This document shows, piece after piece, positions 1-4,727 of a DNA stretch of 5,838 bases. The stretch covers positions 1 to 5,838 of the forward strand of contig JAWALV010000030.1 of NCBI GenBank assembly GCA_038886595.1, given 5' to 3'. The notes under the pieces were generated by a model that had not been told where the DNA came from, did no database searches, and saw only the letters and a program-made list of their open reading frames with translations. A program made the position numbers and the translations under genes. How positions within the stretch are numbered: the stretch's first letter is position 1; each line of letters opens with the position of its first letter. Source of the DNA: CAKZRD01 sp038886595 (GTDB lineage Archaea; Nanobdellota; Nanobdellia; Pacearchaeales; GW2011-AR1).

Positions 1-423
1 TATTCTACTTTTTTATATCCTTATTCTAAAAACTTTTCTTCATTAAAGGAATTAATAAATTCAGAAAAAAAAGATTTCGTTAATGTTATTGTTTCACAAT
101 ATATTAAACAATTTGCAAACCTATTTAAAAATAGATTCGTTGAAAGTTTAGAAGATATTTTTAACGATAATGAAATTAAAAAAGATAAATTAGAAGAATA
201 TAGATTAAAAAAAGTTTTAGAGGGTTCTTTTGATAAAAATCTTTTTTTATTGGGTCATTATGACTGCATAGGTAATTTAGGTTATTATAGAATAGACTTA
301 AAAAGAATAGATACACCAAGAAAAGCTCTAGAATGGACAATTATTATGGGAGAAAATAATTGGTTCAATTTTAACGGTTGGAAGCAAATATTAGTAGATT
401 TATATGGAAGGACTCCTGTTTAA
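1..423 (+). CDS. 3' end of an unrecognised protein (partial at left edge)
   Basis: The first reading frame is open from base 1 to a TAA at 421-423, giving 140 residues with no convincing start, so the gene begins outside the window. The visible part starts YSTFLYPYSKNF and ends in a Trp-rich stretch with NNWFNFNGWKQIL and the last residues YGRTPV. The middle is charged and probably helical, with many Lys and Glu. I see no membrane segment, cysteine cluster or nucleotide-binding motif. The composition (Ile, Lys, Asn, Leu rich) and codon use match the neighbours, so it looks like a real resident gene. The next gene begins 38 nt downstream with its own TATA box, so the two are probably transcribed separately. 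I do not recognise the family and assign no function. Confidence 0.75.
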   Translation, partial: YSTFLYPYSKNFSSLKELINSEKKDFVNVIVSQYIKQFANLFKNRFVESLEDIFNDNEIKKDKLEEYRLKKVLEGSFDKNLFLLGHYDCIGNLGYYRIDLKRIDTPRKALEWTIIMGENNWFNFNGWKQILVDLYGRTPV

Positions 424-432
424 CTAACAAAG

Positions 433-439
433 TTTAAAA
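433..439 (+). promoter_or_regulatory. TATA box of the Trm5-like gene
   Basis: TTTAAAA, preceded by an A-rich BRE-like ACAAAG, is centred 26 nt upstream of the ATG at 462. This is the spacing expected if transcription starts at or next to that ATG. It favours 462 over the upstream in-frame ATG at 444, which would lie inside the promoter spacer. No Shine-Dalgarno motif precedes either ATG. Confidence 0.6.
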
Positions 440-461
440 GTAGATGTTGTTTTTTATTTTT

Positions 462-1226
462 ATGCCAAAATCAATCGATATTGTAGGAGATATTGCAATA
501 ATAAAATTTCATGGATTTTACCCTTTTATTTATAAGAAAATTTATGCATGGTCTTTTCTAAAAAAACATAAAGAAATAAAAACTGTCCTTGAGAAAACAA
601 CGGACATAAAAGGCCGTTTAAGAAAATTCAAAACAAGATTTTTAGCTGGCGTTAACAAGAGGGAGACAATTCATAAAGAAAATTATTGTCAATTTTATTT
701 AAATGTTGATGAAACATATTTTTCTCCTCGTTTGGCTCATGAAAGACAGGTTACAGCAGAAGAAATTTCGAAAGAAATAAAACAAAATGCGAAAATTTTG
801 GTTATGTTTGCAGGAGTATCTCCTTATGCAATTGTTTTAGCAAAAACCTTAAAAAACAAAGGAATAAAGGCGAAAATTTTGTCTTCTGAATTAAACAAAA
901 AAGGATGCGAATACGGGAAAAAAAATGTCCTTCTAAATAAAGTTCAAGATTATATTGAAATTGTTCAAGGAGATTCAAGAAAAATAAAAACAAAAGAAAA
1001 ATTTGACATTATCTTGATGCCAAGACCAAACCTAAAAGATACTTTTTTGGATGCCGCTTTAAAATATGGAAAAAAAGGAACTCTAATTTATTATCATGGT
1101 TTTGGAACAGAAGAGAAAGTTTTAAGCGAAGTGAAGAAAAAAAAAATAAAATTAATCTATATAAGAAAAGCCGGTGACATTGCTCCAAAGAAATGGCGTT
1201 GGTTGGTTAAGATGAAGATTATTTAA
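462..1226 (+). CDS. Trm5-like class I SAM-dependent RNA methyltransferase, short form
   Basis: This is a 254-residue protein resembling archaeal Trm5/TYW2 enzymes, which methylate or modify guanosine 37 next to the tRNA anticodon. In order: an IVGDIAIIKF strand (residues 7-16) opening the D2 domain; ETIHKENYCQFYLNV (68-82); the family motif YFSPRLAHER (86-95), whose Glu is a proposed catalytic base in Trm5; the SAM-binding loop MFAGVSPYAI (115-124); an acidic residue after strand 2 (E143); GDSR (170-173); the catalytic-loop position MPRP (186-189); and a late IYYHGF strand. Usual Trm5 proteins are about 330 residues, and this one lacks the N-terminal D1 domain. The catalytic loop is usually N-[LP]-P; here the Asn is replaced by Pro, so the substrate may differ. 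A start at 444 would add MLFFIF, but the TATA position favours 462. Fold and family are fairly sure; m1G37 activity is not. Confidence 0.8.
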   Translation: MPKSIDIVGDIAIIKFHGFYPFIYKKIYAWSFLKKHKEIKTVLEKTTDIKGRLRKFKTRFLAGVNKRETIHKENYCQFYLNVDETYFSPRLAHERQVTAEEISKEIKQNAKILVMFAGVSPYAIVLAKTLKNKGIKAKILSSELNKKGCEYGKKNVLLNKVQDYIEIVQGDSRKIKTKEKFDIILMPRPNLKDTFLDAALKYGKKGTLIYYHGFGTEEKVLSEVKKKKIKLIYIRKAGDIAPKKWRWLVKMKII

Positions 1227-1243
1227 TAAGAGTTGTTAATTAC

Positions 1244-1262
1244 TTACGTCCGTAAAATTTTT
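1244..1262 (+). terminator. possible terminator after the Trm5-like gene
   Basis: TTACG and CGTAA (1244-1248, 1251-1255) form a short inverted repeat separated by two bases, followed by T-rich sequence from 1258. It lies 17 nt past the stop codon. The stem is short, and archaeal termination mainly needs the T-run, so this is tentative. Confidence 0.3.
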
Positions 1263-1293
1263 CTCTATTTTCAAATATATAAAAATAAATTTT

Positions 1294-1309
1294 ATTTTTT
1301 ATAAAAAAT
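1294..1309. repeat. 16-bp perfect palindrome between convergent genes
   Basis: ATTTTTTATAAAAAAT reads the same on both strands. It sits in the 101-bp gap between the convergent Trm5-like and secreted-protein genes. Each strand carries a run of six T, so it could stop transcription from both sides. In such AT-rich DNA a palindrome of this kind can also arise by chance. The rest of the gap (1227-1327) holds nothing else I can support. Confidence 0.4.
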
Positions 1310-1327
1310 TAATTATTTTTACTCGGC

Positions 1328-1918
1328 TTATTCACCAAATAATTTCTTGAACCAATTAATAATTTTTTGTACTAGTCCTTCGCTTACACACTTCCCTGAA
1401 ACACATACATTAGAAAAACACTCCCAATTGTTCTCACATTTTTCACCTGCCTTTAGTTGTTTAACAAAAAAACCTTCGTCAGAACAAAACATGCTGTTTT
1501 TTCTATGACCAAATTGATAGCATTTTCCTTCAAGAGGGCAAGCATCTTTACATACTAAAACTTCTTTCTTGGTAGCACTTTCCTGAAGATATTCTTTTAT
1601 ACTTTCGTTGAAATCATTGTTTGTTTCATCATAATAACATTCATCAAAAACAGCAAAAGAGTCTACTCCACATTTATTTTCCTTCTTACATTTATCCCAA
1701 CAAAATTTGTTTGCATAAGCTTTCCATATTTCTGAAGGTAAACATTCTTCTTCACTTCCTTTCTTCATTTCTTCTCCATTGTAGCATTTCCAATAAGCAT
1801 AACTAAATCTTCTTTCTTTAATTTTTTCAAAAGAAGTATTTCCTTCAGGAAGACAATCAAACACTGCATCTTCATCGTTACCATCAAGTATTGATAACCG
1901 CCACAACTGCTTTTCCAT
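1328..1918 (-). CDS. C-terminal ORF of the disrupted Cys-rich secreted protein
   Basis: This 196-residue ORF has 15 cysteines (22, 45, 59, 73, 77, 83, 94, 123, 127, 133, 145, 161, 167, 172, 177) but no signal peptide of its own, which is odd for a protein that looks built for disulfides outside the cell. Segments I recognise from DPANN secreted proteins are AYWKCYNGEE (41-50), a PSEIW..YA..FC stretch (61-73), KCGVDSF (82-88), ACPLEGKCYQFGHRKNS (126-142) and the end module CENNWECFSNVCVSGKC (161-177). The last is followed by an amphipathic tail, QKIINWFKKLFGE. The ATG at 1918 is probably not a natural start: the first dozen residues (MEKQLWRLSIL) are an out-of-frame reading of WKSSCGGYQY. Real family-like sequence begins at about D12. 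The ORF is 18 nt downstream of the signal-peptide ORF and has no promoter of its own. Confidence 0.7.
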   Translation of the reverse strand: MEKQLWRLSILDGNDEDAVFDCLPEGNTSFEKIKERRFSYAYWKCYNGEEMKKGSEEECLPSEIWKAYANKFCWDKCKKENKCGVDSFAVFDECYYDETNNDFNESIKEYLQESATKKEVLVCKDACPLEGKCYQFGHRKNSMFCSDEGFFVKQLKAGEKCENNWECFSNVCVSGKCVSEGLVQKIINWFKKLFGE

Positions 1919-1936
1919 CTTAGTTTTTTTCCTTTT

Positions 1937-2167
1937 TCACCAAGGACATCTGTTTTGTGTTTCGTTTGAATTTTTAAAAATGCACTTTATTTGTTCTTTC
2001 ACAGAGAGGTTATCTGTAGTTGTTTGGTTTTCGATTAAAGAAATATCACTAATATTTGTTGAATTGCTTTGATTAGTTGAATTTATACTGCTCACAACAA
2101 AAGAAAACATTAATATCAAAATAAATGAAAATACAAAAACTAAACCTTTATTTTTTTCTTTAAACAT
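1937..2167 (-). CDS. signal-peptide ORF, N-terminal part of the disrupted secreted protein
   Basis: This 76-residue ORF starts with a clear export signal: Lys-rich residues 3-7, a hydrophobic core at about 9-25, and a possible cut near SS-I (26-28). A Ser/Thr/Asn-rich linker follows with seven N-x-S/T sequons (N29, N32, N35, N38, N47, N53, N68). Then comes VKEQIKCIFKNSNETQ, the typical opening of the DPANN Cys-rich secreted family as I remember it. It ends abruptly at a TGA after RCPW, where the family would continue into a Cys-containing linker and a WKSSCGGY segment. That segment is present in the +1 frame just downstream. The exported product as encoded would be only about 50 residues. The start is supported by a TATA box 24 nt upstream, so the mRNA is probably leaderless. 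Confidence 0.7.
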   Translation of the reverse strand: MFKEKNKGLVFVFSFILILMFSFVVSSINSTNQSNSTNISDISLIENQTTTDNLSVKEQIKCIFKNSNETQNRCPW

Positions 2168-2186
2168 AAAATTTATTAGGAAAAAA

Positions 2187-2205
2187 ATTTTTAAATCTTT
2201 CTATT
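2187..2205 (-). promoter_or_regulatory. BRE-TATA promoter of the secreted-protein gene
   Basis: On the minus strand this reads AATAGAAAGATTTAAAAAT: a purine-rich BRE (AGAAAG) joined to a TATA box. The TATA centre is about 24 nt before the ATG at 2167. The same 19-nt block, with one or two changes, occurs at 3058-3076 (-) and 4527-4545 (+). Confidence 0.7.
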
Positions 2206-2217
2206 CTAATTAATTAG
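2206..2217. repeat. 12-bp palindrome next to a promoter
   Basis: CTAATTAATTAG is a perfect palindrome directly abutting the BRE of the secreted-protein promoter on its upstream side, in the gap after the TrmB-family gene. The position suits an operator or upstream element. The AT content makes chance a fair alternative. Confidence 0.3.
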
Positions 2218-2245
2218 TTTTTATATTTTTCTCTTTCATAATTAG

Positions 2246-3028
2246 TCAATCTTTCCAAGCAAGTTCAAACAAATAAGCTAAAGAATTAGCAAAATAATTT
2301 GAGTTAATCCAAAAAGCATTTTCTTTATCATCATCTTTTTCATTGATAGGTTTAACCATAAACAAAACTTCTCTTTTATCTATTATTAAGAACCTACCAT
2401 TTATTTTTCTTGCTTTAATTTCAATGCCCAATTTTTTAGATAATTTTTTCTGTTCTTCTTCCTCAGGTATTATTACTTTTATGTCAACATTTCTTTTCTT
2501 TAATTTTGAAAAAATTTCTTGAAACATTCTTAATTTTGTATTAATTTCAAATGCCGAACTTGTAAAATAGACTTTTTCTTCTGCGTTTTCTAGAAGATCT
2601 CTTAATTGGCTATAAAGATTATTTTTTCCCTTGATAGCACTAGATATCGAATCTGTTTTTGACATATTAAATCCTTTTTGATGAATATTTGCTATTTCTT
2701 CATACTCTTTTGTCTCTTTCAGTTTTTCTAGAATTTGGATTTTTTCTTTTGTTTCTTTCATTAAATTATTTTTTAGTTTTTCTATAACGATAGATGGTTT
2801 TACTGCAAGGTATTTTATAGGTTTCCCAATTTTCTCTAAAACAAAACCTTTTTTTTCTAGACTTTCCAAAACATCATATGTTCTTGATCTAGGAACCCCT
2901 GACAAGTCTGAAATTTCTCCTGCTGACGAAATACCTTTATGCAGAAGAGATAACCAAACTTTAGTTTCATAAATATTTAAATCAAAATAATCTTTAACTT
3001 TTTTAATGAGCTCATTGTTTATTGCCAT
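2246..3028 (-). CDS. TrmB-family transcriptional regulator
   Basis: This 260-residue protein has the TrmB layout: an N-terminal winged helix-turn-helix and a C-terminal phospholipase-D-like sensor domain. The DNA-binding part (about residues 14-80) contains FDLNIYETKVWLSLL, then the recognition-helix region SAGEISDLSGVPRSRTYDVL and the wing region EKKGFVLEKIGKPIKYLAV. A charged helical linker follows (about 85-115). The C-terminal part (about 130-258) has KVYFTSSAFE, VDIKVIIPEEEE, GRFLIIDKREVLFMV and a closing WINSNYFANSLAYLFELAW. TrmB proteins often sense sugars, but the ligand cannot be read here. An in-frame ATG at 3055 would add nine residues, but it lies only 3 nt from the TATA box, inside the promoter spacer. 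The ATG at 3028 is therefore preferred, with a leader of about 8 nt. It has its own promoter, separate from the operon upstream. Confidence 0.85.
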   Translation of the reverse strand: MAINNELIKKVKDYFDLNIYETKVWLSLLHKGISSAGEISDLSGVPRSRTYDVLESLEKKGFVLEKIGKPIKYLAVKPSIVIEKLKNNLMKETKEKIQILEKLKETKEYEEIANIHQKGFNMSKTDSISSAIKGKNNLYSQLRDLLENAEEKVYFTSSAFEINTKLRMFQEIFSKLKKRNVDIKVIIPEEEEQKKLSKKLGIEIKARKINGRFLIIDKREVLFMVKPINEKDDDKENAFWINSNYFANSLAYLFELAWKD

Positions 3029-3057
3029 TTTCGTTACTACTTTATTATACAACATGT

Positions 3058-3076
3058 ATTTTTAAACCTTTCTATT
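3058..3076 (-). promoter_or_regulatory. BRE-TATA promoter of the TrmB-family gene
   Basis: The minus strand reads AATAGAAAGGTTTAAAAAT, identical to the 2187-2205 block except for one base. The TATA centre is 34 nt before the ATG at 3028, predicting a start site near 3036. On the same strand a run of six T (3088-3093), just after the DUF357 stop codon, may end the upstream operon transcript. Confidence 0.7.
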
Positions 3077-3098
3077 ATGTAACTACTAAAAAATAACA

Positions 3099-3371
3099 TT
3101 AAATACTAAAAAATCTAGAATCTTCGACGTCAAAAATTTTTAGTCTAGCTCCACAATCTAACCATCCGTGTGCATAATATATTGCTCCAAAGGAATTTAT
3201 ATAGTCCTTTTTTTTTAGAAAATAAATAGAATCTTCTAAATAAGATTTCACCATTTTTAAAATTTCTTCCGCTTCTTCTGTTTTATTTATTTTTTTTTCA
3301 GCTATTTCAAGCGCTTTTTTAGTAAAAGCTAATTTTTCTTTTATTATTTTTTTTGTTAAATAATTTTTCAT
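3099..3371 (-). CDS. DUF357 family protein
   Basis: This 90-residue protein matches the archaeal DUF357 family over nearly its whole length. After a charged helix (about 5-40) come the hallmark helices SYLEDSIYFLKKKDYINSF (43-61) and IYYAHGWLDCGARL (64-77). The family's usual pattern is sYl.Da.yF..kgDyv.A...i.YAhGwLDag.rlG. The fold should be an all-helical, TPR-like bundle in the cytoplasm. The biochemical function of DUF357 is unknown to me. Its ATG overlaps the TGA of the upstream gene by four bases (ATGA), so translation is probably coupled and the two proteins may act together. It is the last gene of a three-gene operon. Confidence 0.9.
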   Translation of the reverse strand: MKNYLTKKIIKEKLAFTKKALEIAEKKINKTEEAEEILKMVKSYLEDSIYFLKKKDYINSFGAIYYAHGWLDCGARLKIFDVEDSRFFSI

Positions 3372-4093
3372 ATTCTTTTTATAACAAAACTTGTTTCTAT
3401 TTGTTCAGAAATTATTGCGTTAATTATAAAATCATCCCAAGAGACCCTATAAACTCCTTCTTCTATTAAAGGTATTCTTGTTTTTGCAGAAATTTGATAT
3501 AGCAAATTCATTATTTCTTTTTTATTTAGAGAAATTTTTGTGTTATATTGTCTGCCGAATTTTATTATTTTTAGTGGTTTATCTGGACCTTCACAATTTA
3601 TTATAGAAACCTTTGGGTCCCTCATAAAAATATTTAGTTTTCCATATTCGGGAGGATTTATAAACAAGTTTATCTTTATATATTGTTCTTTTTTTTCTAT
3701 TTGTCTTTTTTGTACAGGTAGAACAATTCTTCTTTCTTCAACATTACTATCTTCATTTTTTATTTCATTTATTAAACTTCCTTTGTATCCTCTTATATAA
3801 GATTTTTCATTTTTTTCTTCTTTAAAGATATCTTCATCTTTTGTTATATTAAAAAATCTTTGATTATTTTCAGTTTCTTCTTTTATAGTTATAGGTAAAA
3901 TAGAAATATTCTTTTCTTCTCTTATATTACTACTTTTGTAACCTTCTTTTAAAAAATAATCTTCATTTATTTTTGGAATTAAAGATACATCAATAGAATA
4001 TTTTTTTGCTTCTCTAAAATTTTCATAGTGAACTTCTCTTATAAGGTTAAAAATAATTGATTTAACTATCGGTGATTTATGTGCTAAACTCAT
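3368..4093 (-). CDS. protein with a C-terminal domain like the N-domain of VirB11/GspE-type ATPases
   Basis: This 241-residue protein has three parts. The first 50 or so residues are helical and charged (SPIVKSIIFNLIREVHYENF). Residues of about 60-137 are Glu/Lys/Asn-rich and probably disordered. Residues 138-241 look like a compact domain: INPPEYGKLNIFMRDPKVS, INCEGPDKPLKIIKFGR, SLNKKEIMNLLYQISAKT, RIPLI, then a strand-rich end with ISEQIETSFVIKRI. The order DP-x-V, GP, a strand, then a helix with [KE]EI..L...I....R matches what I recall of the N-terminal domain of type II/IV secretion and archaellum ATPases. No Walker A or B motif is present, so it cannot be an ATPase. The start codon is 2 nt after the upstream stop, and the end overlaps DUF357. 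The family likeness is by eye and only moderate; a conserved DPANN protein of unknown function is the safe name. Confidence 0.75.
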   Translation of the reverse strand: MSLAHKSPIVKSIIFNLIREVHYENFREAKKYSIDVSLIPKINEDYFLKEGYKSSNIREEKNISILPITIKEETENNQRFFNITKDEDIFKEEKNEKSYIRGYKGSLINEIKNEDSNVEERRIVLPVQKRQIEKKEQYIKINLFINPPEYGKLNIFMRDPKVSIINCEGPDKPLKIIKFGRQYNTKISLNKKEIMNLLYQISAKTRIPLIEEGVYRVSWDDFIINAIISEQIETSFVIKRI

Positions 4094-4095
4094 GA

Positions 4096-4470
4096 TTATT
4101 TTGGTAGGGGTTTAGGAATAATCTTTTTTTGGATTTGAGTATTGTTTTGTTGATTTTTTTCTACATCTCTCTTTTCATGTTGTTTTCTTAAACTATCATC
4201 TATTAAAAGAAGGCCTTCTGCAATAGCTTTATTTTGTTCTATTAAAGTATTAATTCTTTTTTCCAACTCATTCTTTTCTTCACCATTTTCTTTTTCTAAA
4301 TAACTTTTAGCAGAGAGTTCAAGAACTTCTAATAACTTTGAGATATTATCTGAAAGCATCTCAAATTTTATTGACAATTTAGTCATTGCTTTTTGTAAAG
4401 ATACAAAATTTTCAATCAATAACTCTTCTATTTTTTTAGAAGATATTCTTTTACTCTTTCTTTTTTTCAT
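4096..4470 (-). CDS. small coiled-coil protein, first gene of the DUF357 operon
   Basis: This 124-residue cytoplasmic protein opens with a very basic tail (KKRKSKRISSKK). It continues as long helices with heptad-like spacing: about 14-56 (IEELLIENFVSLQKAMTKLS, then FEMLSDNISKLLEVLELSAK) and about 66-95 (LEKRINTLIEQNKAIAEGLL). It ends in a Gln/Asn-rich stretch and PKPLPK. I recall similar proteins with the FVSLQK-x-MT-x-L core and a PLP-type end in DPANN genomes, with no known function. The start is the ATG at 4470: a TTG one codon upstream is possible, but the TATA centre 28 nt before the ATG suits a leaderless mRNA. It is followed after 2 nt by the ATPase-N-domain-like gene, so the operon products may form one complex. 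A scaffold or adaptor role is inference only. Confidence 0.8.
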   Translation of the reverse strand: MKKRKSKRISSKKIEELLIENFVSLQKAMTKLSIKFEMLSDNISKLLEVLELSAKSYLEKENGEEKNELEKRINTLIEQNKAIAEGLLLIDDSLRKQHEKRDVEKNQQNNTQIQKKIIPKPLPK

Positions 4471-4493
4471 CAAAATAAGATTATATTTTTAGC

Positions 4494-4502
4494 TTTATAA
4501 AA
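4494..4502 (-). promoter_or_regulatory. TATA box of the three-gene operon
   Basis: The minus strand reads TTTTATAAA, centred 28 nt before the ATG at 4470. It is back to back with the + strand promoter at 4527-4545 within a 116-bp divergent gap. A second AT-rich stretch nearer the gene (about 4481-4490) is too close to the ATG to direct a start there. Confidence 0.5.
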
Positions 4503-4526
4503 TTATTCTTTTTTACATATTACTAT

Positions 4527-4545
4527 AAAAGAAAGATTTAAAAAT
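4527..4545 (+). promoter_or_regulatory. BRE-TATA promoter of the 40-residue gene
   Basis: AAAAGAAAGATTTAAAAAT differs at one base from the 2187-2205 promoter. The TATA centre at 4541 predicts transcription from about 4567, which leaves a leader of about 20 nt that carries the ribosome-binding site. Confidence 0.7.
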
Positions 4546-4576
4546 AGATTTTTATTTTAATTCTTATTAAATAAAA

Positions 4577-4582
4577 GGAGGT
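4577..4582 (+). promoter_or_regulatory. strong Shine-Dalgarno site
   Basis: GGAGGT lies 4 nt before the ATG at 4587 and is complementary to the conserved CCUCC at the 3' end of 16S rRNA. It is the only strong ribosome-binding site I see ahead of a gene in this window, and it fixes the start of the small ORF. Confidence 0.85.
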
Positions 4583-4586
4583 AAAG

Positions 4587-4709
4587 ATGGGAAAAATAAT
4601 TCTAAAGAATGCAGTTCAGAGAAAGCCAGGACACTTGTACTATGTTGACGCAAAAGGAAATGTTTGTGAAGCAGTAATGGCTAGGGGCGGTAGAAAGAAG
4701 AAGAAATAA
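4587..4709 (+). CDS. 40-residue basic protein with RGG/poly-Lys tail
   Basis: This 40-residue ORF is well supported by an ideal Shine-Dalgarno site and a full BRE-TATA promoter. The protein starts MGKIILKNAVQRKPGHLYYV, continues DAKGNVCEAVMA, and ends in RGGRKKKK. The middle could form a small beta hairpin (LYYVDAKGNVCEA), and the end is a classic nucleic-acid-binding tail. By my count GC is 47 of 123 bases (38%), well above its surroundings, with codons such as GGC, AGG, CAC and GAC that are rare nearby. Together with the strong ribosome site, this suggests high expression. I recall near-identical small proteins in other DPANN genomes, without a function. A ribosome- or RNA-associated role is inference from charge and expression signals. 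It diverges from the coiled-coil operon and ends 18 nt from the convergent zinc-ribbon gene. One cysteine is present, so it is not a zinc finger. Confidence 0.85.
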   Translation: MGKIILKNAVQRKPGHLYYVDAKGNVCEAVMARGGRKKKK

Positions 4710-4727
4710 TTTTATTCAAAATTTATT

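Larger units (their letters stand above)
1328..2167 (-). pseudogene. secreted Cys-rich protein gene broken by two frameshifts
   Basis: Two ORFs in the same frame (1937-2167 and 1328-1918) look like the ends of one gene. They are separated by a TGA at 1937-1939. Between them, the +1 frame at about 1950-1888 encodes DVLGEKGKKLRWKSSCGGYQY, and the original frame then resumes with DGNDEDAVFDC. As I recall DPANN secreted proteins of this kind, the order is signal peptide, KC-F-NS, a short Cys-containing linker, GEKG-x-K-L-x-WKSSCGGY-x-Y, DG-[ND]-DE, then a Cys-rich body. The pieces therefore match one protein of about 280 residues with net shifts near 1950-1957 and near 1887. The linker also seems to be missing roughly 15 residues. 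The cause could be real decay, a programmed event or assembly error. The shift sites are seen directly; the family order is from memory. Confidence 0.6.

Noticed and set aside
802..993. Minus-strand ORF of 63 codons
   Set aside because: It is antisense to the Trm5-like gene over its SAM-binding domain, rich in Phe and Leu from reversed Lys/Glu codons, and has no promoter.
1621..1806. Plus-strand ORF of 61 codons
   Set aside because: It is antisense to the Cys-rich body of the secreted protein, with low-complexity Ser/Leu/His content. The minus-strand reading has conserved motifs.
1937..1939. TGA between the two secreted-protein ORFs as a recoded or read-through codon
   Set aside because: The ORFs are in the same frame, so read-through is possible on paper. 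But the in-frame bridge (KRKKTKMEKQLWRLS) looks nothing like the family, while the +1 frame gives WKSSCGGYQY. No other in-frame TGA in the window needs recoding.
3540..3800. Plus-strand ORF of 86 codons that looks like a membrane protein
   Set aside because: It is antisense to the ATPase-N-domain-like protein. Its hydrophobicity comes from reversed A-rich codons, and the minus-strand gene is fixed in place by the operon overlaps.
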